In this document: positions 8,185-17,473 of the stretch, in pieces | Layout: every line of letters starts with the position of its first letter | Numbering within the stretch: the stretch's first letter is position 1 | Assembly (NCBI RefSeq): GCF_008764245.1 | Contig: NZ_VTQV01000010.1 | Location: 1 to 64,000, forward strand | Source of the DNA: Bacillus subtilis | GTDB taxonomy: Bacteria > Bacillota > Bacilli > Bacillales > Bacillaceae_C | Direction of reading: 5' to 3' | Length of the DNA: 64,000 bases | The notes under the pieces: generated by a model | What the model was told of the DNA's origin: nothing | Database searches by the model: none | The model's input: the letters and a program-made list of their open reading frames with translations, nothing else | Translations under genes and position numbers: made by a program

Positions 8185-9011
8185 GAAAATATACAACGAA
8201 ACAGTATCTATTGTTTGTAGTCGCCCTTCTCATTACAATCGTCTTCCTATTTCCTATTTATTGGATGATCGTAACATCGCTTAAACCAATTCAAGATGTG
8301 TTTGCAACACCACCGATGATTATTCCCGAAACGATCAGTTTTGATGCCTATGTGAAAAATTTAATTACGGATACAAGTTTGTTACCTTATATTAGAAATT
8401 CAATGATTATCGCGGCAGGAACCGCAGCATTTACATTGATTATTGCATTACCTTGTGCCTATGCAATGGCTAGGTTTCGACTTAAAGGGGCATCCATTTT
8501 ATTATTAGTTTTATTGGTTACACAAATGATACCTGGAATTATGACAGCGATGCCTTTGTTTATCATGTTCAGCAAATTTGACATTTTGAATAGTTATGTA
8601 GCTTTGATTATTGGGAATACAACGACAGCACTTCCCTTTGCAATTATTGTGATGAGGCCATTCTTTCTTTCCATTCCAAAAGGATTAGAAGAGGCAGCGA
8701 TTGTCGATGGGTGTAACAGATTTACTGCTTTCGTAAGGATCATTTTGCCACTTACAAAGCCTACCGTTTTAACAGTTGCTACATTTGGATTCTTATTTGC
8801 TTGGGGAGATTTAATTTTTGCCTTAACCCTAGCGACAGATGAAAAGATTCGACCATTAACCATGGGAATAACGAAATTCATTGGCCAATACGGAACACAG
8901 TGGGATAATTTAATGGCCGTTTCTACGATTGCCGCAGCGCCAATTATTATCGTCTTTCTATTGTTGCAAAAATATATTATTAGTGGAATTACAGCAGGTT
9001 CAGAAAAATAA
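8181..9011 (+). CDS. Sugar ABC transporter permease (MalG/UgpE-like)
   Basis: 276 residues with six transmembrane helices. The EAA motif is clear (EEAAIVDGCNRFTAFVRIILP). It begins with a typical IYWMIVTSLKP segment and ends with QKYIISGITAGSEK, the usual C-terminus of this family. Start overlaps the previous stop. Forms the heterodimeric membrane channel with 7300-8184. Confidence 0.92.
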   Translation: MRKYTTKQYLLFVVALLITIVFLFPIYWMIVTSLKPIQDVFATPPMIIPETISFDAYVKNLITDTSLLPYIRNSMIIAAGTAAFTLIIALPCAYAMARFRLKGASILLLVLLVTQMIPGIMTAMPLFIMFSKFDILNSYVALIIGNTTTALPFAIIVMRPFFLSIPKGLEEAAIVDGCNRFTAFVRIILPLTKPTVLTVATFGFLFAWGDLIFALTLATDEKIRPLTMGITKFIGQYGTQWDNLMAVSTIAAAPIIIVFLLLQKYIISGITAGSEK

Positions 9012-9030
9012 AAATTGGGAGTGTTAAATT

Positions 9031-9993
9031 ATGAAACTAGGTGTATTTGCGGTATTATTTTCAAAAAAAACTTTAGATGAAATGCTAGATTACATTAAAA
9101 CAAAAGGTTTAGATACAGTCGAAGTAGGGGCAGGCGGATATATTGGAGATGCTCATTGTAAACCGGCGGATTTACTAGCGGATGAGAAAAAGTTAGAACA
9201 ATTTAAACAAGCGTTTGAATCTAGAGGAATTACCATTAGTTCACTAAGCTGTCATGGCAATAACTTGCATCCAAATAAGGAAATTGCAGACGAACATCAT
9301 TATACTTTCGTCAATACTGTGAAGTTGGCTTCTAAATTGGGTGTTAAAAATGTTGTCACGTTTTCGGGCTGCCCAGGTGAATCTGAAACTTCACAACATC
9401 CAGTATGGATTACATGTCCATGGCCGAATGATTTTTCGGAAGTGGTGGAATGGCAATGGGAAAATAAAGTGATCCCTTATTGGAAGGAACAAGCTAGATT
9501 ACTGGAAGAATATAATGTGAATGTAGCCGTTGAGCCACATCCGGGGTTTGTTGTATACAATACGGAAACGATTCTTCGTCTTAGGAAGGAATGTGGTGAA
9601 AGAATCGGTGCGAACTTTGACCCAAGCCATTATTTCTGGCAAGGGATGGATCCTGTAAATAGTATTAAAGCTCTAGGGGACGCTTTATTCCATTTTCATG
9701 CAAAAGATACACGGATTGACCCATTAAATAACTCACTAAATGGAGTTCTTGATACAAAATCATATCGTGATATTGCAAATCGTTCTTGGGTTTTCAGAAC
9801 GGTCGGATATGGACATGGGGAAGAGACTTGGAGAGAAATTATCAGTGCCCTTCAAACTATCGGTTATCAAGGTGCCATCAGCATTGAACATGAAGATGGA
9901 CTCATGAGTGTAGAGGAAGGATTTACAAAAGCAGTTGACTTTTTAAAGGATTTGCTTATTAAGGAAAGTGCAAAGGACTTATGGTGGGCCTAA
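9031..9993 (+). CDS. Sugar phosphate isomerase/epimerase (xylose isomerase-like TIM barrel)
   Basis: 320 residues, GGGAGTG eight bases before ATG. AP endonuclease 2 / IolE-type TIM barrel with the metal ligands in order: Glu in VAVEPHPG, Asp/His in NFDPSHYFWQG, His in FHAKDTR and Glu in SIEHEDG. Length and motifs fit ketose 3-epimerases and inosose-type isomerases. Last gene of the operon, followed by a strong terminator, so it likely interconverts the sugar brought in by the ABC importer or the product of the Gfo/Idh enzyme. Exact substrate unknown. Confidence 0.88.
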   Translation: MKLGVFAVLFSKKTLDEMLDYIKTKGLDTVEVGAGGYIGDAHCKPADLLADEKKLEQFKQAFESRGITISSLSCHGNNLHPNKEIADEHHYTFVNTVKLASKLGVKNVVTFSGCPGESETSQHPVWITCPWPNDFSEVVEWQWENKVIPYWKEQARLLEEYNVNVAVEPHPGFVVYNTETILRLRKECGERIGANFDPSHYFWQGMDPVNSIKALGDALFHFHAKDTRIDPLNNSLNGVLDTKSYRDIANRSWVFRTVGYGHGEETWREIISALQTIGYQGAISIEHEDGLMSVEEGFTKAVDFLKDLLIKESAKDLWWA

Positions 9994-10062
9994 CAAAATA
10001 ATATAATAGGTATATAAGGTTGTCCATTCTAAGAATGAGGCTGGGACAAAACCTCAGTAATA

Positions 10063-10104
10063 AAAGGGTGGTACTCGCCAATAAATTGGTGAGTACCACC
10101 CTTT
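10063..10104. terminator. Strong terminator after the sugar operon
   Basis: An 18-bp stem with one G-T pair: AAAGGGTGGTACTCGCCA (10063-10080), loop ATAAAT, then TGGTGAGTACCACCCTTT (10087-10104). Just upstream, GAGGCTGGGACAAAAC at 10036 is a sequence often seen at IS1182-type ends or intergenic elements in Firmicutes. Confidence 0.7.
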
Positions 10105-10718
10105 CATATAAATATCTTCCCTCTTCAACAACTTGCGTGAACAAATACCCATGGCACTGGTTCGTGGTAGTAATCCAGCTGTGAAAGTTCTAATGACGTA
10201 ATCAATCCATATCTCAAAATTTTGATTAGCTATATTTTATTAGCTAAGGCCCTGATAGGATTTAAAGTTGCTAAAAAAGTAAACTTTTGTCCAGTTGTGG
10301 AACAATCACAAATGTGGAAAAATAATGCCTAAGAGGCACATCTGCTCAAAAATAATAACACGGACAAATTGATTTTGAGTATTCATTGGCGGGCCCCGTC
10401 CCTTTCCTACAAATGCAATGAATCGGGCGTTATAGTCAATGGCAGGTAGTTCCGCTATGGCTCTGATTCTATTCTTAAACAAGCAATTGTACTATTAGTG
10501 GCTCCCGGTTTCTCAAATGGTTCATTTTTCCGCAATGAATGGCTCACAACAACACATAAGTTGCTCATCTGCAATAATCACTGATACAAGATTTGAAACT
10601 TTCTATCTGGTTTTAAAATAAAAACAATTTAGTATAGTAGTTAAAATGCAATGGAAATTATGGATTACAAAATACAGGCATTAAAATCAATAATAAAGCT
10701 GAAAGGTGAGAAACAACT
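10105..10718. other. Intergenic region without recognisable genes
   Basis: About 600 bp. Minus-strand frames around 10360-10450 look partly protein-like but are short and broken. The last 20 bases hold the SD (AAAGGTGAG) of the next gene. No promoter could be assigned with confidence. Confidence 0.35.
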
Positions 10719-11081
10719 ATGGGCGTTTCCGTCTATTATACTTGTGAAAGAACCAACTCTTTGTCACATGAAGAACAACAGCAGGTAAATGCAATTATTA
10801 ATCAGTACAATGACAATTTCGAACTGAAAGAGATCGGAGAAACCTTCTGCGTCTATGAGAGGGTTGATTCAGAGCCAACTATTATATTTGAGGGCTCAAC
10901 AAAGCTACCTTTCTCAGATGACTTTGAAGACATGTTAACTGCTTTATTTCACTGGTTATCATGCCTCACTGAAATAAGAAGAGTTATTCCTGAAGGGGAA
11001 TGGCGTGTTCACCTTGATGACATCGATGCTATTTGGGATGAGGAAGATGGCTGGCAAATGCCAATGAATGAACAGCTTTGA
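10719..11081 (+). CDS. Conserved hypothetical acidic protein
   Basis: 120 residues, ATG preceded by AAAGGTGAG. Strongly acidic, with Trp-rich ends (HWLSCLTEIRRVIP, EGEWRVHLDDIDAIWDEEDGW). No signal peptide or membrane segment, so cytoplasmic. Codon use and an ordinary SD make it a real gene, and I recall similar small hypothetical proteins in Bacillaceae, but no function can be assigned. It stands alone, with no operon partner. Confidence 0.75.
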   Translation: MGVSVYYTCERTNSLSHEEQQQVNAIINQYNDNFELKEIGETFCVYERVDSEPTIIFEGSTKLPFSDDFEDMLTALFHWLSCLTEIRRVIPEGEWRVHLDDIDAIWDEEDGWQMPMNEQL

Positions 11082-11264
11082 TAGGATAAAATTTGATACT
11101 ACCCTATTAGAAAGGGTTGGAAGATCACATCAAACATCTATTCGTTGGTTTTGCAGTGTCTACCTGAGTAATTGCGGATAGAATAAGCCAACAGTGTGCC
11201 ATTTGAGCAACGCTGTCATTTAATGGAACAAAAAATTCATGGTTACATTGGAGAGGACATTTTA

Positions 11265-11729
11265 ATGAATACAAATCAAGTTACATTTAGAGAGGCAACA
11301 ATACAGGACCTTGACAGGATTGTGTATATGCTTTCGGATGACGTTTTGGGAAACAAAAGAGAGCTATATAAACAACCTTTGCCAGAAAGTTACATCAAAG
11401 CATTTCAATCTATTAACTCTGACCCAAACAATGAATTGATTGTGGCTTGTTATGGTGAAGAGATAGTAGGTGTTCTACAGATTACATTTACTCCATTCAT
11501 TACTTATCAAGGAGGATGGAGAGCCACCATTGAAGGTGTTCGTACTGCATCTTTAGAACGCGGGCAAGGTATAGGATCTATGTTCATTCGATGGGCAATT
11601 CAACGTGCCAAAGAGCGTGGCTGCCATATGGTTCAACTAACAACAGACAAAAAGCGACCCGAAGCCCTTCATTTCTATAAAAGGTTAGGTTTTAAGGCAT
11701 CACATGAGGGATTAAAATTACACCTTTAA
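11265..11729 (+). CDS. GNAT-family N-acetyltransferase
   Basis: 154 residues from ATG 11265, which follows GGAGAGGA; the longer reading from 11196 has no SD. Clear GNAT fold: N-terminal VTFREATIQDLDRIVYML, strand-4/motif A with the acyl-CoA loop (ERGQGIGSMFIRWAI, the R/QxxGxG/A element), and motif B near the C-terminus (RPEALHFYKRLGF). Transfers an acetyl group from acetyl-CoA to an amine. The substrate is not deducible; similar stand-alone genes are often linked to antibiotic or stress phenotypes. Confidence 0.88.
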   Translation: MNTNQVTFREATIQDLDRIVYMLSDDVLGNKRELYKQPLPESYIKAFQSINSDPNNELIVACYGEEIVGVLQITFTPFITYQGGWRATIEGVRTASLERGQGIGSMFIRWAIQRAKERGCHMVQLTTDKKRPEALHFYKRLGFKASHEGLKLHL

Positions 11730-11779
11730 GCGGTATGGTTAATGAACTAATGGACAGCTCTAACACAACAACGAATATA

Positions 11780-12208
11780 TTTAAAGAGGCGAAAATGCGC
11801 GAGAAACACTCATGTTCAATTCCTTGCACGCTAGAGTGAATCGCGCACCTTTTTGATTTGCTTCTTGGATAAGTTCTACTGCTAGGGCGCGATCTGACGG
11901 GTTGATCACTCGGCCTCTTGGTCCCCCCAGATCGCTTGGGCCTTTTTTCTTAATCATACTAAGGTCTCAGCTTCTGTCAAAGCTATCTCTTTATTAAGAA
12001 AATCTTTTTCTAATGTTTTTGCCTTTTTCTTCTCCTCCTTCAATTCTTGATTCAACTGTCTAGAGTGATCGGATTCCCGATCATTTGCATTCAGGCAAAA
12101 GTCACGCCATGCTTCAATTTGTTCTTTATATAGACCTTTTTTGCGGCAATACTCTCCGTTCATCGCGTATGTTTTCAACACTACGAGAAACTTATCTTCA
12201 CTGCTCCA
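11780..12208 (-). pseudogene. IS3-family transposase remnant (OrfA C-terminal part and OrfB start)
   Basis: Read on the minus strand from about 12208: WSSEDKFLVVLKTYAMN, then GEYCRKKGLYKEQIEAWRDF, then a Lys/Glu coiled coil, a TGA inside the frame (after ETLV) and RKKAQAIWGDQEAE ending at TGA 11906-11908. Next comes the start of OrfB (NPSDRALAVELIQEANQKGA...LACKELNMSV). This is the order of an IS3-type OrfA/OrfB pair. Both ends are missing and an internal stop is present, so it is dead. Confidence 0.7.
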
Positions 12209-12298
12209 TTATACTAAAGTTCTCTACGACACCTATCCTAACAGAGGGGGCGATGTAGTATATATTCTCTATACATTTATCAAAAGAATTGTATTACA

Positions 12299-12338
12299 CC
12301 ATTTTTATTTAAATTTATTAGAAATTAAATAAAAATGG
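12299..12338. promoter_or_regulatory. AT-rich inverted repeat before the PTS regulator
   Basis: CCATTTTTATTTAA and TTAAATAAAAATGG form 14-bp perfect arms around a short AT-only loop, about 60 bp before the regulator start. Could be a terminator for upstream transcription, an operator or an antiterminator target; no ribonucleic antiterminator consensus is evident. Confidence 0.4.
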
Positions 12339-12398
12339 GTTGTGAATACCCTTTCAACGCAAGTTAGGAGGCCTTACAATAAGGTTGTAGGAGGAAAT

Positions 12399-14411
12399 AT
12401 GATGAAAAAGAGAATTAAACAGTTGCTAATTGCTTTATTCTCAAATCCAAATATTACTACAAATGCATTAGAGAAAAAATTGGAAGTAAGTACTAGTCAA
12501 TTAATGTATTCGGTCACTAAGGCAAACCTCTTGTTAAAAGAAAATGGGATCCCACCTATAAAAAAGATGAAAGGTAAACTTCTATTAACACAGGGGTACG
12601 AGTCAAAATTATTAGATTTACTTCATACAATGAATGATCATAGGCACTACAGCAAAGAAGAACGTGAATTAATCGTTACACTTTTACTATTTTCTCGTAT
12701 GGAAAGCGATTTTATTGGTTTAGATTACTTGTCGTGTGTCGTATATGTAAGTCGGAATACAGTGACTAGAGATCTTAAAGAACTAAAAAGGAAAGTGAAA
12801 GTATATGAAATTGATATTATCCAAAATAATGAAGTTGGATTTTATTTTAAAGGTCATAAAGCCAATTTACAAAGACTGTTATTTAGAACAGTCGAAGCTT
12901 TTATAAGTCACTATATTTCAAATATAGAAGAATTGATTGGTCCCTTCGCTAGAAATTCAGACGAGATAACACAATATAAAGAGAAAATAAATATTTTGGA
13001 GGAAAATTTATCCATTAAATTAACCTTGCAAAAGTTTAATGAAATTTTGTTATTACTAATGATCTTATCTAAAACAGATATTATCTTTGTAGAAAAACAA
13101 CCATTTTCTATGGATAGAAACATTATGAACGTTACTGCTTCCTGCGAAAAAGTGTTCAATGAAATAATACCTAAACCAGAAAATATCATACTAGCTTCTA
13201 TATTTTTACTCACTTCCTCCTTTATACAAGACGATAAAGCTAAACGTGATTTGAAAATCCAAAATATTGTAGGGAACTTTGTCGAAAATTTATATTATAG
13301 CGGGATTTATTTAGAAAACATAAAACAGCTATCACAATTACTATATCAGCATATGTTTCCCATGTATTATCGCTTGTTGTTTGGTACCGAATCTATTAAT
13401 CCTTTACGGAACCATATTAAAGAAAAATATGCGGGACTTCACACTATTGTATTTGCTAATTTGAAAAAGATACCTGAATTATCATGTCTTTCAGTCAGTG
13501 AAGATGAATCCGTTTATATTACAGCAATTATTGCTAGTAACGTTCGGTATCATGACTCTCATAGAAAGAGTCTAATAGCAACTGTAGTCTGTCCTTATGG
13601 AATGTCTGTTTCGCAATTTTTAAGATTGGAACTCAAGAAACATTTTCCGCAAATTCACTTTTTGAGTGGAGTTTCCGTTTCAGACTTTTATCAAATGGAA
13701 GAGCAAATAGATATAGTATTTTCGACCGTGCCAATAAAAACCACTATACCAGTGTTCTTTATTGATTCCAATCTTGAAAAAACAGATTTTAGAGAGCTAA
13801 TGGTAGCTGTTGGTAAAAGATTCCCAGCTTATTTTGATCAAAAAGACATGCAAATCGTTCAACTAATTGATGTCGTAAAAAAACATGCGAACATTCATTC
13901 AATGCATCAACTTATGATTGAATTTGAGCAGGTATTATTTAATCAGAATCATATTGAGGAAAAAGGGAAAAGTTTACGTGAATTTTTAGTACCAAGTCAT
14001 GTCTACTTTAGGGAAAGTGTAAGTGACTATGATAAGGCATTGGACCTATTAGGACAGCCATTACTTGAAGAAAAATATATTTCTAAAGAGTATGTGGAAC
14101 ACTTAAAACAGATTGGATTCAGCGAGCATATTAAGATTAAGGATGGCATTGCTTTACCCCATCTAAAGGATGATGAACATGTATTTTCAACAGCAATGAG
14201 TCTATTAATATTGAAAAAACCTATTTTGCTTAATAACGAAGAAATTTCTATTTTTATTTTGCTAGCAGCCAATGAACGAAAAGAACATGTAAAAGCCTTT
14301 GAGGAACTGTTTACGATACTCGAGGACCCTAACTATTACCAAAGGTTTATGAATATCACCGATTATAGTTCATTAAATAAGTTATTGGGAGAAGTGTTAA
14401 TGTATGAATAA
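12399..14411 (+). CDS. BglG/MtlR-type transcriptional activator with PRDs and PTS EIIB/EIIA domains
   Basis: 670 residues from ATG 12399 (GGAGG eight bases upstream; upstream ATG 12342 lacks an SD). Order: N-terminal HTH (LLIALFSNPNITTNALEKKL), a second HTH region (LDYLSCVVYVSRNTVTRDL), two PTS regulation domains in the middle, an EIIB-like domain whose cysteine loop is VVCPYGMSVSQFL, and a C-terminal EIIA (type 2) domain with the histidine in IALPHLKDDEH. Such activators are switched by phosphorylation of PRD and EII histidines/cysteine. The TGA overlaps the IIA gene start, so it is co-transcribed with the PTS it presumably controls. Confidence 0.92.
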   Translation: MMKKRIKQLLIALFSNPNITTNALEKKLEVSTSQLMYSVTKANLLLKENGIPPIKKMKGKLLLTQGYESKLLDLLHTMNDHRHYSKEERELIVTLLLFSRMESDFIGLDYLSCVVYVSRNTVTRDLKELKRKVKVYEIDIIQNNEVGFYFKGHKANLQRLLFRTVEAFISHYISNIEELIGPFARNSDEITQYKEKINILEENLSIKLTLQKFNEILLLLMILSKTDIIFVEKQPFSMDRNIMNVTASCEKVFNEIIPKPENIILASIFLLTSSFIQDDKAKRDLKIQNIVGNFVENLYYSGIYLENIKQLSQLLYQHMFPMYYRLLFGTESINPLRNHIKEKYAGLHTIVFANLKKIPELSCLSVSEDESVYITAIIASNVRYHDSHRKSLIATVVCPYGMSVSQFLRLELKKHFPQIHFLSGVSVSDFYQMEEQIDIVFSTVPIKTTIPVFFIDSNLEKTDFRELMVAVGKRFPAYFDQKDMQIVQLIDVVKKHANIHSMHQLMIEFEQVLFNQNHIEEKGKSLREFLVPSHVYFRESVSDYDKALDLLGQPLLEEKYISKEYVEHLKQIGFSEHIKIKDGIALPHLKDDEHVFSTAMSLLILKKPILLNNEEISIFILLAANERKEHVKAFEELFTILEDPNYYQRFMNITDYSSLNKLLGEVLMYE

Positions 14412-14874
14412 ATTACTACCATGTGAGAGTATTGTACAGCTTAATATTACTGCAACTTCTTGGGAAGACAGTATTAGAAAGGCTGGGGAGCTATTAAAGA
14501 GAAGGCAATATATATCACAAGATTATATTGAAAACATGATTGATATTGTAAAAAAATATGGCGCCTATATTGTCGTCTTTGAAAACGTTGCTTTAGCACA
14601 TGCGAAGGCTGGGGACGGAGTCTATAAAACCGGTGCAAGTTTAATTACTCTGAAAGACCCCGTTATTTATGGAAATGAAGATAATGATCCTGTTTCCATA
14701 GTAATTGCTTTAGCCTCAAAAAACCATTCGGAACATCTGGATTTTCTGAAATATATCATGATCGCCTTTTCAAATGGCGCAAAAGAAAAAATACTAAATG
14801 CACAAAATGAATCCCAAGTAATTGAAATTCTAAATAACTTTGGTAAGGAGGAATTCAAAAATGAAAAAGTTTAA
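14404..14874 (+). CDS. PTS EIIA component (fructose/mannitol/ascorbate type)
   Basis: 156 residues. PTS_EIIA_2 domain with the phosphorylatable histidine at about residue 66 (VALAHAKAGDGV), followed by the typical GASLITLKDPV and a C-terminal helix bundle. Accepts phosphate from HPr and passes it to the IIB encoded next. ATG 14404 overlaps the regulator's last codons, implying translational coupling. The order IIA-IIB-IIC with a UlaA-type IIC defines the ascorbate (AG) PTS family. Confidence 0.92.
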   Translation: MNKLLPCESIVQLNITATSWEDSIRKAGELLKRRQYISQDYIENMIDIVKKYGAYIVVFENVALAHAKAGDGVYKTGASLITLKDPVIYGNEDNDPVSIVIALASKNHSEHLDFLKYIMIAFSNGAKEKILNAQNESQVIEILNNFGKEEFKNEKV

Positions 14875-15163
14875 AATTCTATGTGTTTGTGGTGCAGGGT
14901 TGGGTACAAGTTTAATGGCCAAAATGAAAGTGGATAAATTATTAAAAGAAGTAGGATTAAAAGCAGATGTTGAAGCTACAGATGCCGGAAGTGTCCGAGG
15001 GCAAAAAGTGGATTTGATTGTTACTACGGAGGCAATTAGCAAAGCCCTGGGAGAAATAGCAGGAGTTAAATTGGTGACAGTTAGAAATTTCGCTAACAAC
15101 AATGAATTCCGTGAATCTGTTCTACCAATCTTAGAAGAGTTTATGCGAGAAGGGAAGGAATAA
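14861..15163 (+). CDS. PTS EIIB component (ascorbate/galactitol type)
   Basis: 100 residues from ATG 14861 with GTAAGGAGG upstream; it starts inside the 3' end of the IIA gene (14-base overlap). Begins with KILCVCGAGLGTSLMA: the second cysteine (residue 10) in CGAGLGTS is the phosphorylation site. Small, soluble, length typical for UlaB/SgaB. Transfers phosphate from IIA to the sugar bound in the IIC at 15165. Confidence 0.93.
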   Translation: MKKFKILCVCGAGLGTSLMAKMKVDKLLKEVGLKADVEATDAGSVRGQKVDLIVTTEAISKALGEIAGVKLVTVRNFANNNEFRESVLPILEEFMREGKE

Positions 15164-15164
15164 G

Positions 15165-16442
15165 GTGGGGTTTTTATCGTTTTTAATTAATGACGTAATT
15201 ACGCAAGCCCCAATATTTTTAGGAATTGTAGCATTAATAGGATTACTATTACAGAAAAAGGAAGCTTCAGAAGTATTTACAGGAACTGTTAAAACCATTA
15301 CAGGAACAGTTGTTCTTCTGGCAGGTGTCGATTTATTTCTTGGTGTATTACTGCCGATCATGGATTTATTACAACAGCAAGGAAAGTTTACTGGAGTAAT
15401 GCCAGACAACCAGGCTCCTTTTGGTGTAGTAATGACGGATTACTCTAAGGAAATTCCAATTGCCTTTGTATTGGGGTTTGTTATTCATTTGCTTTTAGTG
15501 CGTATTTTACCATTTAAAAATACTAAAAATGTCTTTTTAACAGGACATATTATGTTATTTTTAGCAGGTTTTTCAGTTGTTATTTTGGCTTGGAACTTTG
15601 GTCTAAAAGGTTATAAATTAATTATTGTAGGAAGTATTTTGACAGCTTTAATATTAACAATTTTACCGGCCATATCAAGACCATTTACTAGAGAGATGAC
15701 AGATGATGAATATACTTTAGGACACATGTTTAATGTTAGTGTTGTGCTAGGATCATGGATCGGTAATTTATTTAAAAAGTCTAGGAAAAGCGATGAAATT
15801 AAACTTCCTGGCTTTTTATCTAGCTTTAGTGATTTTTCAGTTTTGTTATCGACAGTGATGCCGATTATTTTCATTGGTATCGGATTTGTAGTGGGGAGTG
15901 AAGATATTTCTACTATTAGTGGGGATATGAATTGGGTTATGTATTTGATTATGCAAGGTATTCTCTTTTCTGGAAGTATCATGATAACGCTATTCGGAGT
16001 ACGAACTTTCTTAGGATCTATTATTCCAGCATTTCAAGGAATTTCTGAAAAGCTATTACCTGGTGCAGTCCCAGCTTTAGACTGTCCTGTTTTCTATCCG
16101 TATGCACCTGTTGCTGCCATTATAGGATTTCTGGGACACGCAATAGGAGCTATAGTTTCAGTCTTTTTAATGATTACTTTAAAATCTCCGATTATTCCAC
16201 TGCCAAGTCCGTTGTTTATTTTTTTTGAAGGTTCTTTAGCGGGAGTATTCGGTGACCGAAAAGGTGGTTGGAAAGGCGCTTTATTAGCTGGTATTGTGGT
16301 GAGCTTGATTACTCACATGGGGGTTGCCGTTATTGCCGGACTCCAAGAGCCATTATTACCATCTGGATTGGTTTTCGGTAGTGCTGATATTGTATTACTA
16401 TCACCAATCATCTATTTATTCAAATTTATATTTGGCACATAA
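15165..16442 (+). CDS. PTS EIIC permease, UlaA/SgaT family
   Basis: 425 residues, GTG start with GGGAAGGAA upstream. About ten hydrophobic segments. Recognised as the ascorbate-type IIC family by ITQAPIFLGIVALIGLLLQ at the N-terminus, the repeated NPAPFG-like element here QAPFGVV, and FFEGSLAGVFGDRKGGWKGAL near the C-terminus. Imports and phosphorylates the substrate. Ascorbate itself is doubtful: none of the ulaDEFG enzymes is present; the downstream genes are a phosphotriesterase-fold hydrolase and a KDGP aldolase. Confidence 0.92.
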   Translation: MGFLSFLINDVITQAPIFLGIVALIGLLLQKKEASEVFTGTVKTITGTVVLLAGVDLFLGVLLPIMDLLQQQGKFTGVMPDNQAPFGVVMTDYSKEIPIAFVLGFVIHLLLVRILPFKNTKNVFLTGHIMLFLAGFSVVILAWNFGLKGYKLIIVGSILTALILTILPAISRPFTREMTDDEYTLGHMFNVSVVLGSWIGNLFKKSRKSDEIKLPGFLSSFSDFSVLLSTVMPIIFIGIGFVVGSEDISTISGDMNWVMYLIMQGILFSGSIMITLFGVRTFLGSIIPAFQGISEKLLPGAVPALDCPVFYPYAPVAAIIGFLGHAIGAIVSVFLMITLKSPIIPLPSPLFIFFEGSLAGVFGDRKGGWKGALLAGIVVSLITHMGVAVIAGLQEPLLPSGLVFGSADIVLLSPIIYLFKFIFGT

Positions 16443-16468
16443 TTTTAATTAATGAAAGGATGAATCTG

Positions 16469-17461
16469 GTGAATAGGGTAAGAACACTTCTAAAAGAGAT
16501 TGATGCAACTGAGATGGGATTTACTTATTCTCACGAACATATTGTATGTGTTCCACCATATTGGAAAGAGAGAGGTAAAAATGATTTACTTTTAGACGAT
16601 AAAGAAAAGTCTAAATTGGATGTCAAGGATTTTGCTAATTTAGGTGGTCAAACAATTGTTGATGCAACAGCTATTGATTACGGTCGTTGCATCAAGGATG
16701 TCGTAGATATTTCCAAAGAAACTGGAATTCATATTGTTGGGACTGCTGGCTTTAATAAAAGTTTTCTGTGGGAAGCAAAATTGGATGAACGGTTAAAAAA
16801 ACTACTCGGGAATTTTGATACATTTATGGAGTGGATTGATCAATCTTCCATTAATGAATTAGCTAATCATGTGATTCAAGAAGTAGAAGAGGGCCTTGAG
16901 GGAACAAACTATCGAGCTGGACAAGTAAAGTTTGGAACAGGCTATAACAGTATCACACCATTAGAAGAAAAAACAATTCGTGCTGTTGCAAAGGCACATC
17001 TAGAAACAAAAGCACCCATTCATTCCCATACAGAAGCTGGAACAATGGCACTCGAACAAATTGAAATTTTAAAGCAAGAAGGCATTAATATACGAAACCT
17101 ATCCATTGGACATATGGATCGTAATTTGGATCCTTATCTGCATTTACAAGTTGCTAGAACAGGAGCTTTCTTATCATTTGATGGTATTGCTAAAGTAAAA
17201 TATGCACCAGAATCTTCTAGAATACAAGCCATTTTTGATTTAGTCCGAGCAGGCTTTGAAGATCAAATACTTATTTCAGGGGATACAGCGCGAAAAAGCT
17301 ATTATAAACACTATGACTATGGATTAGGTTTGGAATATATCAAAAAAATATGGGTACCACGATTTATCGATGAAGCGGAAGCTCAGCATCTTGATGGTGA
17401 AAAACTTATTCATAAGTTTTTCGTAGATAATCCAATGCGTTGTTTTAGTTTTAAAGATTAA
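16469..17461 (+). CDS. Phosphotriesterase-family metal hydrolase, probable (phospho)lactonase
   Basis: 330 residues from GTG 16469, chosen because GAAAGGA ends eight bases before it and overlaps the alternative ATG at 16460. PTE-type amidohydrolase with the binuclear metal site visible in order: HxH in YSHEHIVC, the carbamylated lysine in GQVKFGTGYN, His in APIHSHTEAG, His in SIGHMDRN, and Asp in LISGDTARKS. Bacterial PTE homologues in PTS operons hydrolyse lactones or sugar-phosphate lactones. Here it would open a lactone made from the imported phospho-sugar. The substrate is inferred, not shown. Confidence 0.85.
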   Translation: MNRVRTLLKEIDATEMGFTYSHEHIVCVPPYWKERGKNDLLLDDKEKSKLDVKDFANLGGQTIVDATAIDYGRCIKDVVDISKETGIHIVGTAGFNKSFLWEAKLDERLKKLLGNFDTFMEWIDQSSINELANHVIQEVEEGLEGTNYRAGQVKFGTGYNSITPLEEKTIRAVAKAHLETKAPIHSHTEAGTMALEQIEILKQEGINIRNLSIGHMDRNLDPYLHLQVARTGAFLSFDGIAKVKYAPESSRIQAIFDLVRAGFEDQILISGDTARKSYYKHYDYGLGLEYIKKIWVPRFIDEAEAQHLDGEKLIHKFFVDNPMRCFSFKD

Positions 17462-17473
17462 AGAGGTGGGCTC

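Noticed and set aside
10036-10300. MITE or IS1182-type element bounded by GGCTGGGACAAAAC and ACTTTTGTCCAGTT
   Set aside because: The inverted ends match over only about ten bases with a gap and no target duplication is visible.
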